64,000 nt of DNA from Plantago ovata. Taxonomy: Eukaryota; Streptophyta; Magnoliopsida; Lamiales; Plantaginaceae. The stretch lies in assembly GCA_028274465.1 (NCBI GenBank), contig CM051456.1:111281397-111345396 (forward strand), given 5' to 3'. The position numbers were made by a program, and so were the translations under genes. Below are positions 23,371 through 34,163 of this stretch, one piece after another. The stretch's first letter is position 1. Each line of letters begins with the position of its first letter. Under the pieces are notes generated by a model that worked only from the letters and a program-made list of their open reading frames with translations, was not told where the DNA came from and searched no databases.

Positions 23371-23478
23371 AGTTTCATCAAATTCCATCAATCTTATTAC
23401 ACAAACAACATAAAGTTCTTGAAAAGGCCAAAAAAAAAAAAAGATGGAAATCAGAAACAAACGGAACATTTAAGCTGC

Positions 23479-23916
23479 TTAAATGAACAGATACAGAAGA
23501 ACTAGAATAAAGAAGCCGTAAACCAATGATGTAACTGTACAAGGCCTATGCAACTCTGCTGCAACACTCTTTCTTCTTGGTCTGCGTGGTCTTCTTGGTC
23601 GATGATGAACGGTGTTGGCGCCACCACCACCACGAGGACGGGATCGTCCTGGCTTGGCCTGTTTAGTGTCAATTGGTTCCTCTCCAGTAATCTTTGAATC
23701 ATCTGTACCGGGAAATAGTTTTGTCAAATGAAAGCATAGAGTATGATCATCAAAATGAAATTAAGTACGTAGCGAATAACTAATTTCACCTGTTCTAGTG
23801 CTAATGATCATCTGTTCAAGAGCAGAGGAGTTGCAGATGAACTGACTACTACTAGAATGCGCACCACATAACAGAATGCAAATCCATGCAAGAGAAATCA
23901 CTTTCATTAGTTTCAT
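23479..23916 (-). CDS. Small signal-peptide protein with GRSRPRG core, copy 2
   Basis: Two exons, 23916-23790 and 23702-23479, giving 116 codons plus stop. The signal peptide (MKLMKVISLAWICILLCGAH), the QAKPGRSRPRGGGGANTV core, a longer basic run (RPRRPRRPRRK) and the hydrophobic tail (VYGFFILVLLYLFI) follow the same order as copy 1. Relative to copy 1 the acceptor moved by a few bases (ACAG|ATGATT instead of CCAG|GTACAAATGATT), so copy 2 lacks a GTN tripeptide-like insertion at the junction. The alternation of basic residues could mark proprotein cleavage sites. Function unknown; whether the tail stays in the membrane or directs GPI anchoring cannot be decided here. Confidence 0.65.
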
Positions 23917-24249
23917 AATTTTAAGATTTCACAGAGATATGCAATGCAGGTATAGGAAGATTATATATGCATGCAGGAGAAGTTAGGTATTTAAGATTGA
24001 CAGAAATGTTTATAGGTGGGGTTCAGTTCTATACATGCTTTAGACTTGGACATGTCCTGACCTAGTGACCCATTGCTTCTTTTCTTTTTTCTTTTTTTCG
24101 TTGTTATCCTTGACCCATTACTTTTATGGAACTGGGAACTGCAAGTTTCTCTAGGTAAAAATGCTGTTGATGAAATTCACAAATTCTAAAACTAAAATTA
24201 GAACTCAATGTGCTCAAACACCTATATAGCAGATTGACTCGCACTATAA

Positions 24250-27200
24250 CTTATCCAGCTTATCATTTAATGTAAGGAGCGGTTTTTCTTTTTTTTTATA
24301 GTGTTGGCAACAGCCTATAAGTTGGCAGATTCTATTACATTATTAGGTTGATAATACTTACCATGCTTGTGGAGTTGATAAATTATCACTAATCGTATTC
24401 AATGCCTTCCGAAGCTTCACACGACTGAATTGACTACAACAACAATTCTGTTGAGATTATCAGAGTTTGAGAAGTCTGTAGTAGATGAAAAACAATCAGT
24501 TAATTTACTTATGGAAATTTTTGTACTAGACTATTGTTGGGAATTAATCAAGTTTAAATACGTATAACACGCTTAAGGCGTGCGCTCGAGCCGCATACGA
24601 TCTCAACCAGCAATAGGTGAATTCAAATTCAGAAGGAGCAGATGGACTAGCTGCATTGAATAAAAAGTTGCACCAAATGCACCAAATCTGTACAATTGTC
24701 TAGTTTATACTTTACAACTCTCTGACTTTCTGTCATCAGCGATTATAGGGTGTTTCATTTATTATCGAGCAAATTACATTAGGGTTTTATTTATCATATT
24801 CATACACCATAAAAACCCTCTTTTGATTTTTCGTTTTACTGATAAGGTATGGGCTTAATTTGTACTCTAAATATATAAGCAATTGATCGAAACTTACTGA
24901 ATATGCTCTGAAATTATTGAATAATGTTGATGTTGGATATCTTATTATTATTTAAAAAAATATCTTGGAAATTAAATTAAGGTTTTGACTTGATCCAAGC
25001 AACTATATTTAGTCATAGTCATCACACGGTTTCTTTAGTTTTTACTGAGTTTTAATCCTATTTTTAGTAAACTATACTTTGTCAAATTTTTGAGAGCACT
25101 AAGAGTGAGTTTGTAAGTTTGTTATTGAACGTTGCTCCTATATATATTGGTGTTCTTGACATGAGACAGAAGAGAGAAAAAGATCACATTCTCTTCTCAA
25201 AATAAATAGAACTCAATTAATACTTGATGGGACGTGATTTTTCCTAGGAAGATAGGGTGAACAACGGCCTAAAGTTCGCCTCCTAGGACGTCGGTGATGA
25301 GAACTAAGGGTTGCGGCGGCTTCTCCCCGAAATGATGGTCGGCTGGCTGACTGTGTACGACTTCACTTGGTCTTTGCTTCTTGACTGTGAGTTCTTAACC
25401 ATCTGTACTGCTCCGGTGCATATCTACCTGTGGGGGGGGGGGGTGTGCAGTATGCCCGGCTTGCCGTATGGTCAAATCGGTGAGAAAGACTTTACTTGAA
25501 GGTGATTGAAGGCCTACCTTGTCGACATAATCAAAGTGTGTGAATAATAAAACTATTACTACTTCAAAGGATATTTATCCAAGATTGTATCTTGTTGTTC
25601 CCTAGGGTTCTTCCCACCAAGAAGACTCAAGGTTGCCACCACAACAGTTCGCCAAGTGTCCACACACATATGTGGTTAGTAGACTTAACCCTAACAGACA
25701 TGGACGTGGCCCAATGATCATGTAAGGATAAATATCTGCTTTTGTTCTTATCCACTTGTGTTATGCGTATAGTTGGGAATGACATATTCGGATACGTACA
25801 TATATCGTGGTCCTCTGTATACTAAGTATTGGACCTCGGATATTGTGCACCGAAAGCATGTGATTATGCAGTCCCCGACATGCACCGCTATGGCCCTGGC
25901 TCGTAGAACCTTTGCGGGTAATTTCCCTTAAGACTCTTTGTTCCGGAGTATATTAGGAACCCGGAGGTGCATAGTTCGGGATGTACCAATTTACTCGATG
26001 GAGCGACCACTCGGTATACTGATACTTGCATCGGAGGGCACTCACGCAGTTTCTTAAGTCTCTAGAGAGTCCGGGTCGCCCTAATTCGCATGTTGATGAA
26101 CTAGGACGAGACTGTATTTTAGTAACGTCAATACTTTTGGTTTGAGAGAATTAACTTTGGGCTAAACAATTTTTATTTCTACTAGTCATTGATACCGGTT
26201 TCAATTGAAGAGTGTATTTAATCCTAGGAGGATGTTCGATCGTTAGGCTAATACTCCTTTAAGACAGTGCTTTGCACGACTTGCACTATTAATTTCATAA
26301 CGTTTGTTTGCATCTATCCAGGGTTTTCCAATAGTTGATTCATCTTTATGAAAGTTGCAGTTAAACACGGTCAATTGGCCTTTTTTTACGTTTTAGAGCC
26401 CAAGTGTAATATTGAGTTTTTAGACCCTCTTGCTGTGTTTTGAGTTTTTTGTTTTACAAACCAGTGATTGGTTTACTTTCCACAACAACATTTTAATTGT
26501 GTTTAGTTTTGCAATGATTAGTTCAATGTGTGAAACTTAAGTGTGTTTTTCTTTATTCTTCATAACAAGACCGTTAACAGAAATAGAATTGTGGACTTCG
26601 ACCATGAGGAGTGAGTTTATTTAGGTTTATGATCCGCGATTGAACAACAAGCTTATCTAATTATCTTCACCATTGGGGTCTGAAATTGCATAATCAACAA
26701 GTTTGGGCATGTCTACGATCCGACCTCATTAACACAACTCCCAATTGGTGATCAATAAGTGTAATTATAACTGAAAACGTATGGGTTTAATTTCGTCTCG
26801 ACACATATCACTTCCCGGAGATCCCTCACTTCCCGGAGATTCGGCCTCCACCCACAAGAGACAAGCACATTATTTGGGTGGCCTCAGCCCACATGAGACT
26901 AGGACATTAGTAGGGTACAGTATGAGTTATTTAGAAAATCAACTAATATAAAAATTTATTATATACTTTCTCCGTTTCATTAATAAGTTTCTAGAGGACT
27001 ATTCATTATATTATTAGGTTCGTCATTAGGTTTGGAGTCTCGGAGAGCTGGAACAGGACACCACCTATAAAACAAAAACAGTTTGTAAGCCGTCGTCGCG
27101 CCGGCCCATGAATTAGAATTAGATCTCGGCCCACTAAGGACACCGTGTTACATTGTCGCGCGTGTACTAGAAAGAAAATCAGCTAAAATTGATTAAAAAT

Positions 27201-27340
27201 CACTTTTAATATTACTTTCCAAAATATTCTAATCCTAGATCCATTCCTATAACATTAATACAACGAATATGCAAGGTATACACCTAATAGAGTTGGTCCT
27301 GAAAAAGGACTTTTCATTCCTACGTAATTAAACTTATGAA
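24250..27340. other. Gene-poor spacer; probably degraded mobile DNA
   Basis: About 3 kb without a recognisable protein. The segment 25200-26110 is clearly more GC-rich than its surroundings and contains a 12-base G run (25432-25443), which suggests inserted foreign sequence. I found no pair of LTRs, no primer-binding site and no pol motifs. A Stowaway-like end (TACTTTCTCCGTTTC) lies near 26964. The phrase CACTTCCCGGAGA is repeated near 26811 and 26828. Confidence 0.4.
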
Positions 27341-27354
27341 CGCATGGTTTCGCC

Positions 27355-27362
27355 TATAAATA
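27355..27362 (+). promoter_or_regulatory. TATA box of the PAH-domain gene
   Basis: TATAAATA preceded by GCC and located 49 bp before ATG 27411. This predicts a very short 5' UTR of roughly 20 bases, supporting the upstream ATG as the real start. Confidence 0.6.
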
Positions 27363-27410
27363 TACACAAACTACGATTAATATATCCATTCTGTTGTATC
27401 ATCATCGTCC

Positions 27411-28826
27411 ATGCATAACTTTTCTTATATACCTCTGCTTCTTTGTTGTATATTCATGTTACACAGGCTTAACAGCAGCAACAGCAGCCATGTTTCAGTG
27501 GACATGGATGGCGCTAGGTCTTACCTCAAGCTTGTCAAGGACCGCTTCAATGGCAAAGAATTGGACACTTACCGGAGATTTATTGCCTCTGTTATATGCT
27601 GCACTCAAGTGCCAGAATCTGACAGGAATCCCAGTATGTTACTTTCGGACGTTGAATCAATGTTTGCGGAACATCCAGATCTCATTCGAAAATTCAGATA
27701 CTTCTATAACCACAGGAAGAATAATGGCCATCAAGATTCGCGAAAGAAAGCCATCGTTAAGCTCCATAATGGCCCCGAAGATTCGGAAAACAATAACAAG
27801 AACGATTTCATAACGAAAGACATGATTAGTCATGATAGATGGCTATATAACCATAAAAAGATATCAAAGACGAAGATTATGGAACCGCTCATGGTGGTTA
27901 AGGATCAGAGGTTGCTCGATATCCGTAGAAAAAGGTTAAGGCTGTCAAAATCGTCTCAACCGGTTGTGGATAGTAATGAACTCTTGGACAAGGCAGAGCT
28001 CATGGTGGTTACGGATCAGAGGTTGCTCGATAACAGTAGAAAAAGGTTAAAGCTGTCAAAATCGTCTCAGCCGGTTGTGGATAGTAATGAACCCCTGGAC
28101 AAGGCAGAGCTCATGGTGTTTAAGGATCAGAGGTTGCTCGATAACTATAGAAAAAGGTTAAAGCTGTCAAAATCGTCTCAACCGGTTGTGGATAGTAATG
28201 AGCCCCTGGACAAGGCAGAGCTCGACTATGCCCTCGAAAATTTCGTACAGGAAGCCAACGAGATCATTAATGATCAGAGATTGCTCGACTTGCTTGTTAA
28301 GAAAATCCGTGCGTTCCAGAAGCATAGAATGCCTGGTCAGCTTAAAAGAGACGCTTTTCTCTTGTTGGAGCAATACCCAGAGTTGAAGATTGCGTTGTCT
28401 GGATTTCTTGTTCAGGCTATGAAGTTAAAATCGACTACACAAAGGCAGAGCAAATTTAAGAACATATTGTTTGAATGCGAAGATGATGTACACTCCAGAG
28501 ACGTGTTATTTCATCGACTGCTGTTCTTGAAAGAGGCAGCAGAGAGGTTGGTAAGAGAAAATCGGGACAAGAAGCCACGAGAGCAGATTGATGTCAGGGA
28601 CTACTTTAGTTCGTTGGATCTTACGTGTATTAGGGATGAACTCGACAGTAGCTTTAGAGTGTTGCCTGACAGATTTATGAGTAGGGCGATGGCGCTTCAA
28701 AATTCTATGGAGATTATATCGGGCTTGGATAACAAGATCCGGGAGTCGAAAGTGCCTCGGATCCAAGAAAAGAAGATGCTTGTTAAACAAGAACTTCAAA
28801 TCCCAGTATGGAATTGGCATAGTTAG
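27411..28826 (+). CDS. SIN3-like PAH-domain protein with 37-residue repeats
   Basis: Intronless, 471 codons plus stop. Residues about 33-100 read GARSYLKLVKDRF through MFAEHPDLIRKFRYFY, the signature of a paired amphipathic helix (PAH) domain. In SIN3 proteins this docks transcription factors onto histone-deacetylase complexes. Residues 160-270 are three near-identical 37-residue repeats (DQRLLDNSRKRLKLSKSSQP). A second region, about 272-330 (DQRLLDLLVKKIRAFQ, then LLEQYPELKIALSGFL), looks like a diverged PAH. The C-terminus has another helical region and ends VWNWHS. No SIN3 histone-deacetylase-interacting domain is present, so this is a short SIN3-like protein. Oddly, the first 20 residues (YIPLLLCCIFML) are hydrophobic like a signal peptide. 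If that is not real, Met32 (27504) is an alternative start, or a small intron ends at 27467. Confidence 0.75.
   Translation: MHNFSYIPLLLCCIFMLHRLNSSNSSHVSVDMDGARSYLKLVKDRFNGKELDTYRRFIASVICCTQVPESDRNPSMLLSDVESMFAEHPDLIRKFRYFYNHRKNNGHQDSRKKAIVKLHNGPEDSENNNKNDFITKDMISHDRWLYNHKKISKTKIMEPLMVVKDQRLLDIRRKRLRLSKSSQPVVDSNELLDKAELMVVTDQRLLDNSRKRLKLSKSSQPVVDSNEPLDKAELMVFKDQRLLDNYRKRLKLSKSSQPVVDSNEPLDKAELDYALENFVQEANEIINDQRLLDLLVKKIRAFQKHRMPGQLKRDAFLLLEQYPELKIALSGFLVQAMKLKSTTQRQSKFKNILFECEDDVHSRDVLFHRLLFLKEAAERLVRENRDKKPREQIDVRDYFSSLDLTCIRDELDSSFRVLPDRFMSRAMALQNSMEIISGLDNKIRESKVPRIQEKKMLVKQELQIPVWNWHS
27888..28220 (+). repeat. Three tandem 111-bp in-frame coding repeats
   Basis: Units 27888-27998, 27999-28109 and 28110-28220 start with CTCATGGTG and differ at few positions. 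Each encodes 37 residues with a basic RKRL patch and SKSSQPVVDSNE. The near-identity points to recent tandem duplication. A short echo of the DQRLLD start follows in the next region. Confidence 0.95.
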
Positions 28827-29175
28827 TTGAATATTTGTAATACTTGAATACTTGACACTTTATTTTACAACTTACAATTTGTTCAAAATATTTGATGTTT
28901 TCTATTCTGTTTATGTCCTGTCTGATAATCTTGTACTGCAAACAACAAGTTCATCTCACTCACAGACTGGAACTTTGTTATTTCATATATTGTCTGTGGT
29001 TACACTTAACAAATCATTCACCAGTATATATAATTACAGTAAGGTGCAAGAAAAGCTTTGACGACTATAAGTACGATTCAGACGCAAGAGTTTACAGTAT
29101 AAAATTTCTGAATGTAGCTACATGCACAAAAGAATAAGGCATAGGGAAGTAAAATAGGGTACGTACAGAAGATGT

Positions 29176-31196
29176 TCAGAGACCATTTTCATCTTGGTTG
29201 ACTTCTTGTTCGTTGTCCTGTAACATATCTGCTTCGTTCTCCTGCATCATATCCATGAGCATTGTGATTTGGTTCTGTAGCATGGAATTTTCTCTTTCTA
29301 CATCTGCGCGTTTGCTCCTTTCTTCTAGCAGTTGCAGTTGAAGGTGTTCAAGGCATTGTGCATCCGCTTCTAGTTGCTCGTTGAGCCCATCGATTTCTCT
29401 GTCCTGCACAGATCATTCAAACAAGTAGTTCAGATTTTTTATGCAAAGGGGAAAATGACAATGGCTAGCCAGAATAACATGAAAAGAGACCTTTCTGTTC
29501 ATCTCTTGCACAGCTATTCTCCGCATACTCTCGACTACATCCACGTTCACGAGCTTCCTTTTCTTCCCAATCAGCCAACCTTTTGGATAGTTTGCTGATT
29601 CGAAGTCTGGAGGAGGAAGCAGTGATTCTGCTGAGGGGCGTTTGCCATTTATATTAGTGGCAGGTTCTAATGGTTCAAATAAGGCCTTTCGTTTCTCAGA
29701 AAGGATAGGGGAAGTGTTTACTTCTTGTTGCTTCTCATCTGCGGATGATTCTTCTTGTTTATCCTGGGACTTATCTCCACCTGCTGCCTCGTCTGCACTC
29801 TTGACTCGGACTACTGAAAGACGAAAAGGATTACAGAACACAGTGGAGTGGATAACTGCAAAGGGTAAAATGCAATATATTCTATGGAATAAAACCTCTG
29901 CACCTAGTACAATTAGTAATAACGAGCAATATCAAACTCCGTAACACCAAAGTAAGTTACATTAAGCCTTTTCATTCTCTAACCCGAAAATTTAGGTTTC
30001 TGATCTCTAGGAGCAAATTAGAGCTTCAAGAACCAAATAGTCTTCAAAAAGTTATAAGTTCAGTTCCTAGACGACATTGAGCTGCCGTTAACATCTAAAG
30101 TTGTATGAAACATCAGCTATCTAAACCTACACCATCACACGTACTCTAACATGACACAACAGGAATTGCAATGCAGTAAAATTCTGGAAATCTCAACATT
30201 TCACTGACTCTCCTTTCAATCAAGCTGCAACATCCATGAGCTTTCTTTTAGTACACAATTCACGATACACAGTTACACACCCGTGTCGTGTACTTGGTCC
30301 CGATTTCAATCTTTTTTAGATGTTAGGGGACTAATTAAACACTGCAACACCCTCTAATAGAGATGGTGGGTCTCACATCCTATATTATATTAGAGTGTGT
30401 TATAGTGGTTACGCAGTCCAGATCTAATTCTAATTGTAAAGTTGATATTTGTGTGAGTCAGTAGAATAGATTATTACTCTAACAAACACAGTAGGTACTC
30501 ATTATTGTATTACTCTAACAACAACATTTGTATTATTGTATAGTACTAGTAGTAGCTGTACCAATCAATAAGTAGAGTAAAGAATAGGAAAAACAATGTC
30601 CATTGCAAAATACAACCATTTCATAATCAGACAATAATAATTTAACTAAAAATAAATAAATTATAAACCACAGAAAAAGATTGGAAAATAAACAAGTTAA
30701 TAAGTAGTACTATTTCTGTAATTATAATATACTATATTCCATGTAATGAAGTGACGTGTCGGGTAACCTAAACCGTAGTCTTTCTCTTCTCCTCTCACCG
30801 GCCGGACCTACATCTAACCCCAAAAATGAAAACCAACCTCACCCATCTCATTAAAATGGTTAGAGAACAAATAGTACTAAAATTAGTATTAACAAGATTA
30901 GAATTAGAGGCAAGAGCAAATTAATTAAGGTGAGTGGGGCGAAATTACATATACATAATAATAATATATAGTATATTGCAGCGAAAGAAGCAGATTCGTC
31001 ACGTATGTAAATGAATTACTCTAAAACAAGATTGAAGAGTAAATTAATGAAAACAGAGTAAAAAAAAAGAAGTAAATGAATTAATACCTAGTCTTCTTTT
31101 CCTGGAGTTCCATAGAACAGGGGTTGAAGAAGAGGCAGTAGAAAACCCATCCATGTTAATATCTTCTTCACCGTTCATCTTCTTCTCTTCCTCCAT
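29176..31196 (-). CDS. HDR1: HEADING DATE REPRESSOR 1-like protein
   Basis: Three exons, 31196-31088, 29813-29491 and 29403-29176, giving 219 codons plus stop; intron 1 is about 1.27 kb. The N-terminus has [20 protein letters not shown]. The conserved centre reads [20 protein letters not shown] and [13 protein letters not shown]. It is followed by a coiled coil ([38 protein letters not shown]) and an acidic C-terminus. This matches my memory of plant HDR1, a nuclear protein reported in rice to delay flowering with the SnRK1-type kinase OsK4. The KKRK string is a plausible nuclear signal. The ATG was chosen as the first in frame, directly following a purine-rich leader. A dicot orthologue need not share the rice role. 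Confidence 0.78.
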
Positions 31197-32082
31197 ATAT
31201 CTGCTGCTGCTGCTACTACGTATAGGCTATAGCTCGTTGTTGACCGATCTTCAACAAACCATTGATTGATTAGCTTATTATTCTCCACAGACTGTATGCT
31301 AGTGGTATTTCAGAATAATAATAGTACAAGTTTGAGGATTTGGGAAATAGTATAATAGAAAATGAAGACTAGGAAAGAAGTAAGAAAAGATGGAATGAAA
31401 TGAAACAGGGGAATGACGGAAACGGCAAGAGATTAACTTTGGACGTTTAGTTTGGTGGTTGACGTTTGTTTGATGTTCTCTTCTTCCTTGTTTTGGTTTG
31501 TTTTTTTGTTTCCTCGTGTTGCGTGTTTATTATCCAAAAGTCTTGGTGCGTGGGTTCCACTCGCAGAGAAACGTTATCTTGCTTTCTCAGTCAGATTCGC
31601 CCTCTCACGCTTTCTTTGTTTTCCACTTTTTTCTACTACCCACCCTCTACATTAAAAATGGACCCAATTATAGAAGTACGGACTAAAATTCTAAGCGGCT
31701 AAAATTTATTTTTGGTGACTTCAGAGTTTATTTTTGGTAAAGTTTATTCTAAAATGGTGTGCGAAGTGTCCAGTCGCATAAAACTTTTAATTTGTCATCG
31801 ATTAGTATTTTTAAAAATTGAGTACTTCTAAATAAAATGTTGTAAAACCATCCTAAACTTGAGTTGGTAATAGTGTATTTTTATAATATTGGGAAAAAAA
31901 TACCAACTTGAATTCGTAACTTCGAGAAAAAAAATTACTAGATGAGGTCACACGAAGTAAATAAAGTGTCAGATGATGTAGGGATTCCATAAATTCAAAC
32001 ACACTTGGGCCTTGACTAGTTCGTGGACCATGAAAATTTAGTAGCATGGGATATTTAGATATCTTGTTTATTTAGGTTCTTG
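31197..32082. other. HDR1-like upstream region and spacer
   Basis: Upstream (promoter side) of the minus-strand HDR1-like gene. It includes a T-rich stretch around 31450-31640 in which several overlapping open frames occur, none with protein-like features. No other gene seen. Confidence 0.4.
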
Positions 32083-32830
32083 CCACTATTTGGAGATGAG
32101 ATCACCACCAACAAAATATTTAACATCTCCTCCAACGTACCTATAATACCATGACATGACATGTAGCAAAAAAAATTATCGCTTTATTATTTCCCTCAAA
32201 ATCCATTTAATTACATTTTGTGTTGATAATCTATCACTAATTCACTAATTACCATACACTACCAAATTATACAACCATCTTTATATTTTATTCAATTTTT
32301 GTTATACATTTTTCCATTCATTTATTTAACAAAACTATAGTTACAATTATAAATAGTGTAGGTTCTCTATTTTTTCTATAGTTAGCTAACGTTATTACTT
32401 TATGCATATTAGTTCTTTATACTCCCCCGGCTTTAATTATAAGGTTGTAAGATTGACTTTTTCTAGCGAATTTTTATTACAAATTACTCATAAATTGTAC
32501 GAGATAAATATTTAATAAAATTATATTATAAAAGTAATTGAAGTAAATTTTATAATATAATTTTATTATAAAAATTATAATAAAATTGAAATGTGGTGCA
32601 AGTAAAAATTATATTATAGCTCATTATCTTTACACGATAGATTATAGTAAAAATTATAGTAAAGCAAACTTAGCAAAGATAAATTATACACTAATTCTAA
32701 ACCATATTAAAAGGATTAATATTACTTTTGAGAGGTATTAACAAGTTAAAAATAATAACATGTCAAGGTATTATATTGGAGAGAATGTTGAAGTATTTGT
32801 TGGAGATGATCCCATCTCCACTATTTGTGG
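32083..32830. mobile_element. TIR element (about 750 bp), AT-rich
   Basis: The left arm reads CCACTATTTGGAGATGAGAT, CAACAAAATATTTAACATC and ATAATACCATGACATG (to about 32160). The right arm (32758-32830), read in reverse, gives CCACAAATAGTGGAGATGGG, CAACAAATACTTCAACAT and ATAATACCTTGACATG. The arms of about 75 bp align with few changes. The inside is AT-rich and non-coding, with a partial Stowaway-like start (TACTCCCCCGG near 32420). Superfamily not determined. Confidence 0.65.
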
Positions 32831-33241
32831 ATGCGTCTAACCTTATGAATATAGATTAGTATATAAGCATAATAGTAGTAGATGTCTTTTATTTTCACGA
32901 TTAATACACGGAAATATTCCCTGGAGTATTTTTTGTGATTCTCTTGTCTCGTTCCATCATTGACATTCTTGATTCTTCTGTTGCTCTTGGCGACCCAACC
33001 TCCTTTTCTAAGACAACAACCGTCGGAGGAAGTCCAGTGCACTCTATGACGAACTCATCAAGTACGACTTTCCACTGAGATTCACAAGATTATTTTTCAG
33101 TCTCCTGTTAAAATGTGACACGAATCCTCTAAAACCTATGTGACGGTCCTGAATGTACCATGTCTAAGACTTTGTTATTTTCTCGAATTCAAGTATTTTA
33201 TTATATAACACTTTTCAAATTTTGATACTTCAAAATTTTAG

Positions 33242-33265
33242 AAAAAAAAAAAAAAAAAAAAAAAG
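33242..33265. repeat. A24 homopolymer
   Basis: A run of 24 A. It may be the tail of a retroposed sequence (the preceding 100 bp are transcript-like), but no parent is recognisable. Confidence 0.8.
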
Positions 33266-33429
33266 AACTAAAAAGAGTGAACAGCACGAGTCCGTGGCGG
33301 CCACTTGCCAAACAAACCATTTTTTGTGTAACAATATTTCTTTCTCCTAGAAAATGGAAATAAAGAATCGAAAGCAGTGGAAAGGTCCTTTCATGACCCT
33401 TTAGTTCATGCTACACTAGTGTAGTGCAC

Positions 33430-33645
33430 CATCAGGAAAAATTTTAGATATTGTCCTCTAATGTGTACTCTGTCCAAATATTATCCTTTAATGTGTATGT
33501 CAACGGATATCGTCCTGTAATGTGTTCAAAATTCCATTCTATGTCTCCACGTCATCACATGGTCCATTTTGAATAAATACTCATAAAAGGGGGACCAACT
33601 TATTCATTTCAAATATTTAAGGACTAAAATGAAATTTTAAAATCT
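33430..33645 (+). repeat. Dispersed repeat, copy 1 (inverted copy near 62.6 kb)
   Basis: Contains three imperfect 'ATTGTCCTCTAATGTGT'-like phrases, CCACGTCATCACATGGTC and GGACTAAAATGAA. The reverse complement of 62560-62750 shows the same phrases in the same order. It lies directly next to the fold-back element at 33661. Confidence 0.7.
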
Positions 33646-33660
33646 TGACTCTATTTTATA

Positions 33661-34163
33661 TTCACGTCTTCTATTCTTCCATTAATATTGCAATTTTCTT
33701 ATTGCATTTTTCTCCATTAGTATTAGTATTTATTTACTCCTTGATGGACGACTAACTATTATTAACATCTACAATGTACTTACCCCGAAAATTTTAAAAA
33801 GCCCATTTTATTTGTTGAATTTTTTAATCTCCGATTTGATCTCAAATTAATTATAATTTATCACGAAAAATAATTTTAGAAAATATATTATTTAAAATTT
33901 TATATATGAAAGTTTACTGTTTATATTTTTATAATATAACCTTGAAATTATTTTTTATAATAAATTATTATTAATTTGAAACCAAATTGAACATTGGAAA
34001 ATCAACAAATAAAATGGGATATTTAAAGTTTTCGGCGGAATTACATGGTAGATGTTAGTACTTAGTCGTTCATCAAGTAGTAATTAATTACGAATGAAAT
34101 TGATTCAGAAAAATTAAATAAAAAAAAAAAAAGAATTGCAATATTAAAGGAAGAAGACGTGAA
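33661..34163. mobile_element. Long fold-back (hairpin) element
   Basis: The left arm begins TTCACGTCTTCTATTCTTCC. The right arm ends GGAAGAAGACGTGAA, and the two pair almost along their full length (about 240 bp each). Paired stretches include TATTGCAATT, GACGACTAA, ACATCTACAATGTA and CCCATTTTATTTGTTGA. The centre is at about 33910. Non-coding, AT-rich. A transcript would form a very long hairpin, a possible source of small RNAs. Confidence 0.8.

Noticed and set aside
25311..25499. 62-codon open frame across the G12 run
   Set aside because: Crosses a homopolymer, no recognisable motif, no homologous copy in the window.
24530..26900. Degraded LTR retrotransposon
   Set aside because: GC-rich inserted character is plausible, but I could not find paired LTRs, a PBS, a polypurine tract or any pol motif, so no class is claimed.
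31452..31702. Overlapping open frames upstream of the HDR1-like gene (possible divergent gene)
   Set aside because: Frames are T-rich and encode Phe/Leu/Cys-rich strings with no continuation; they look like chance frames in a low-complexity region.
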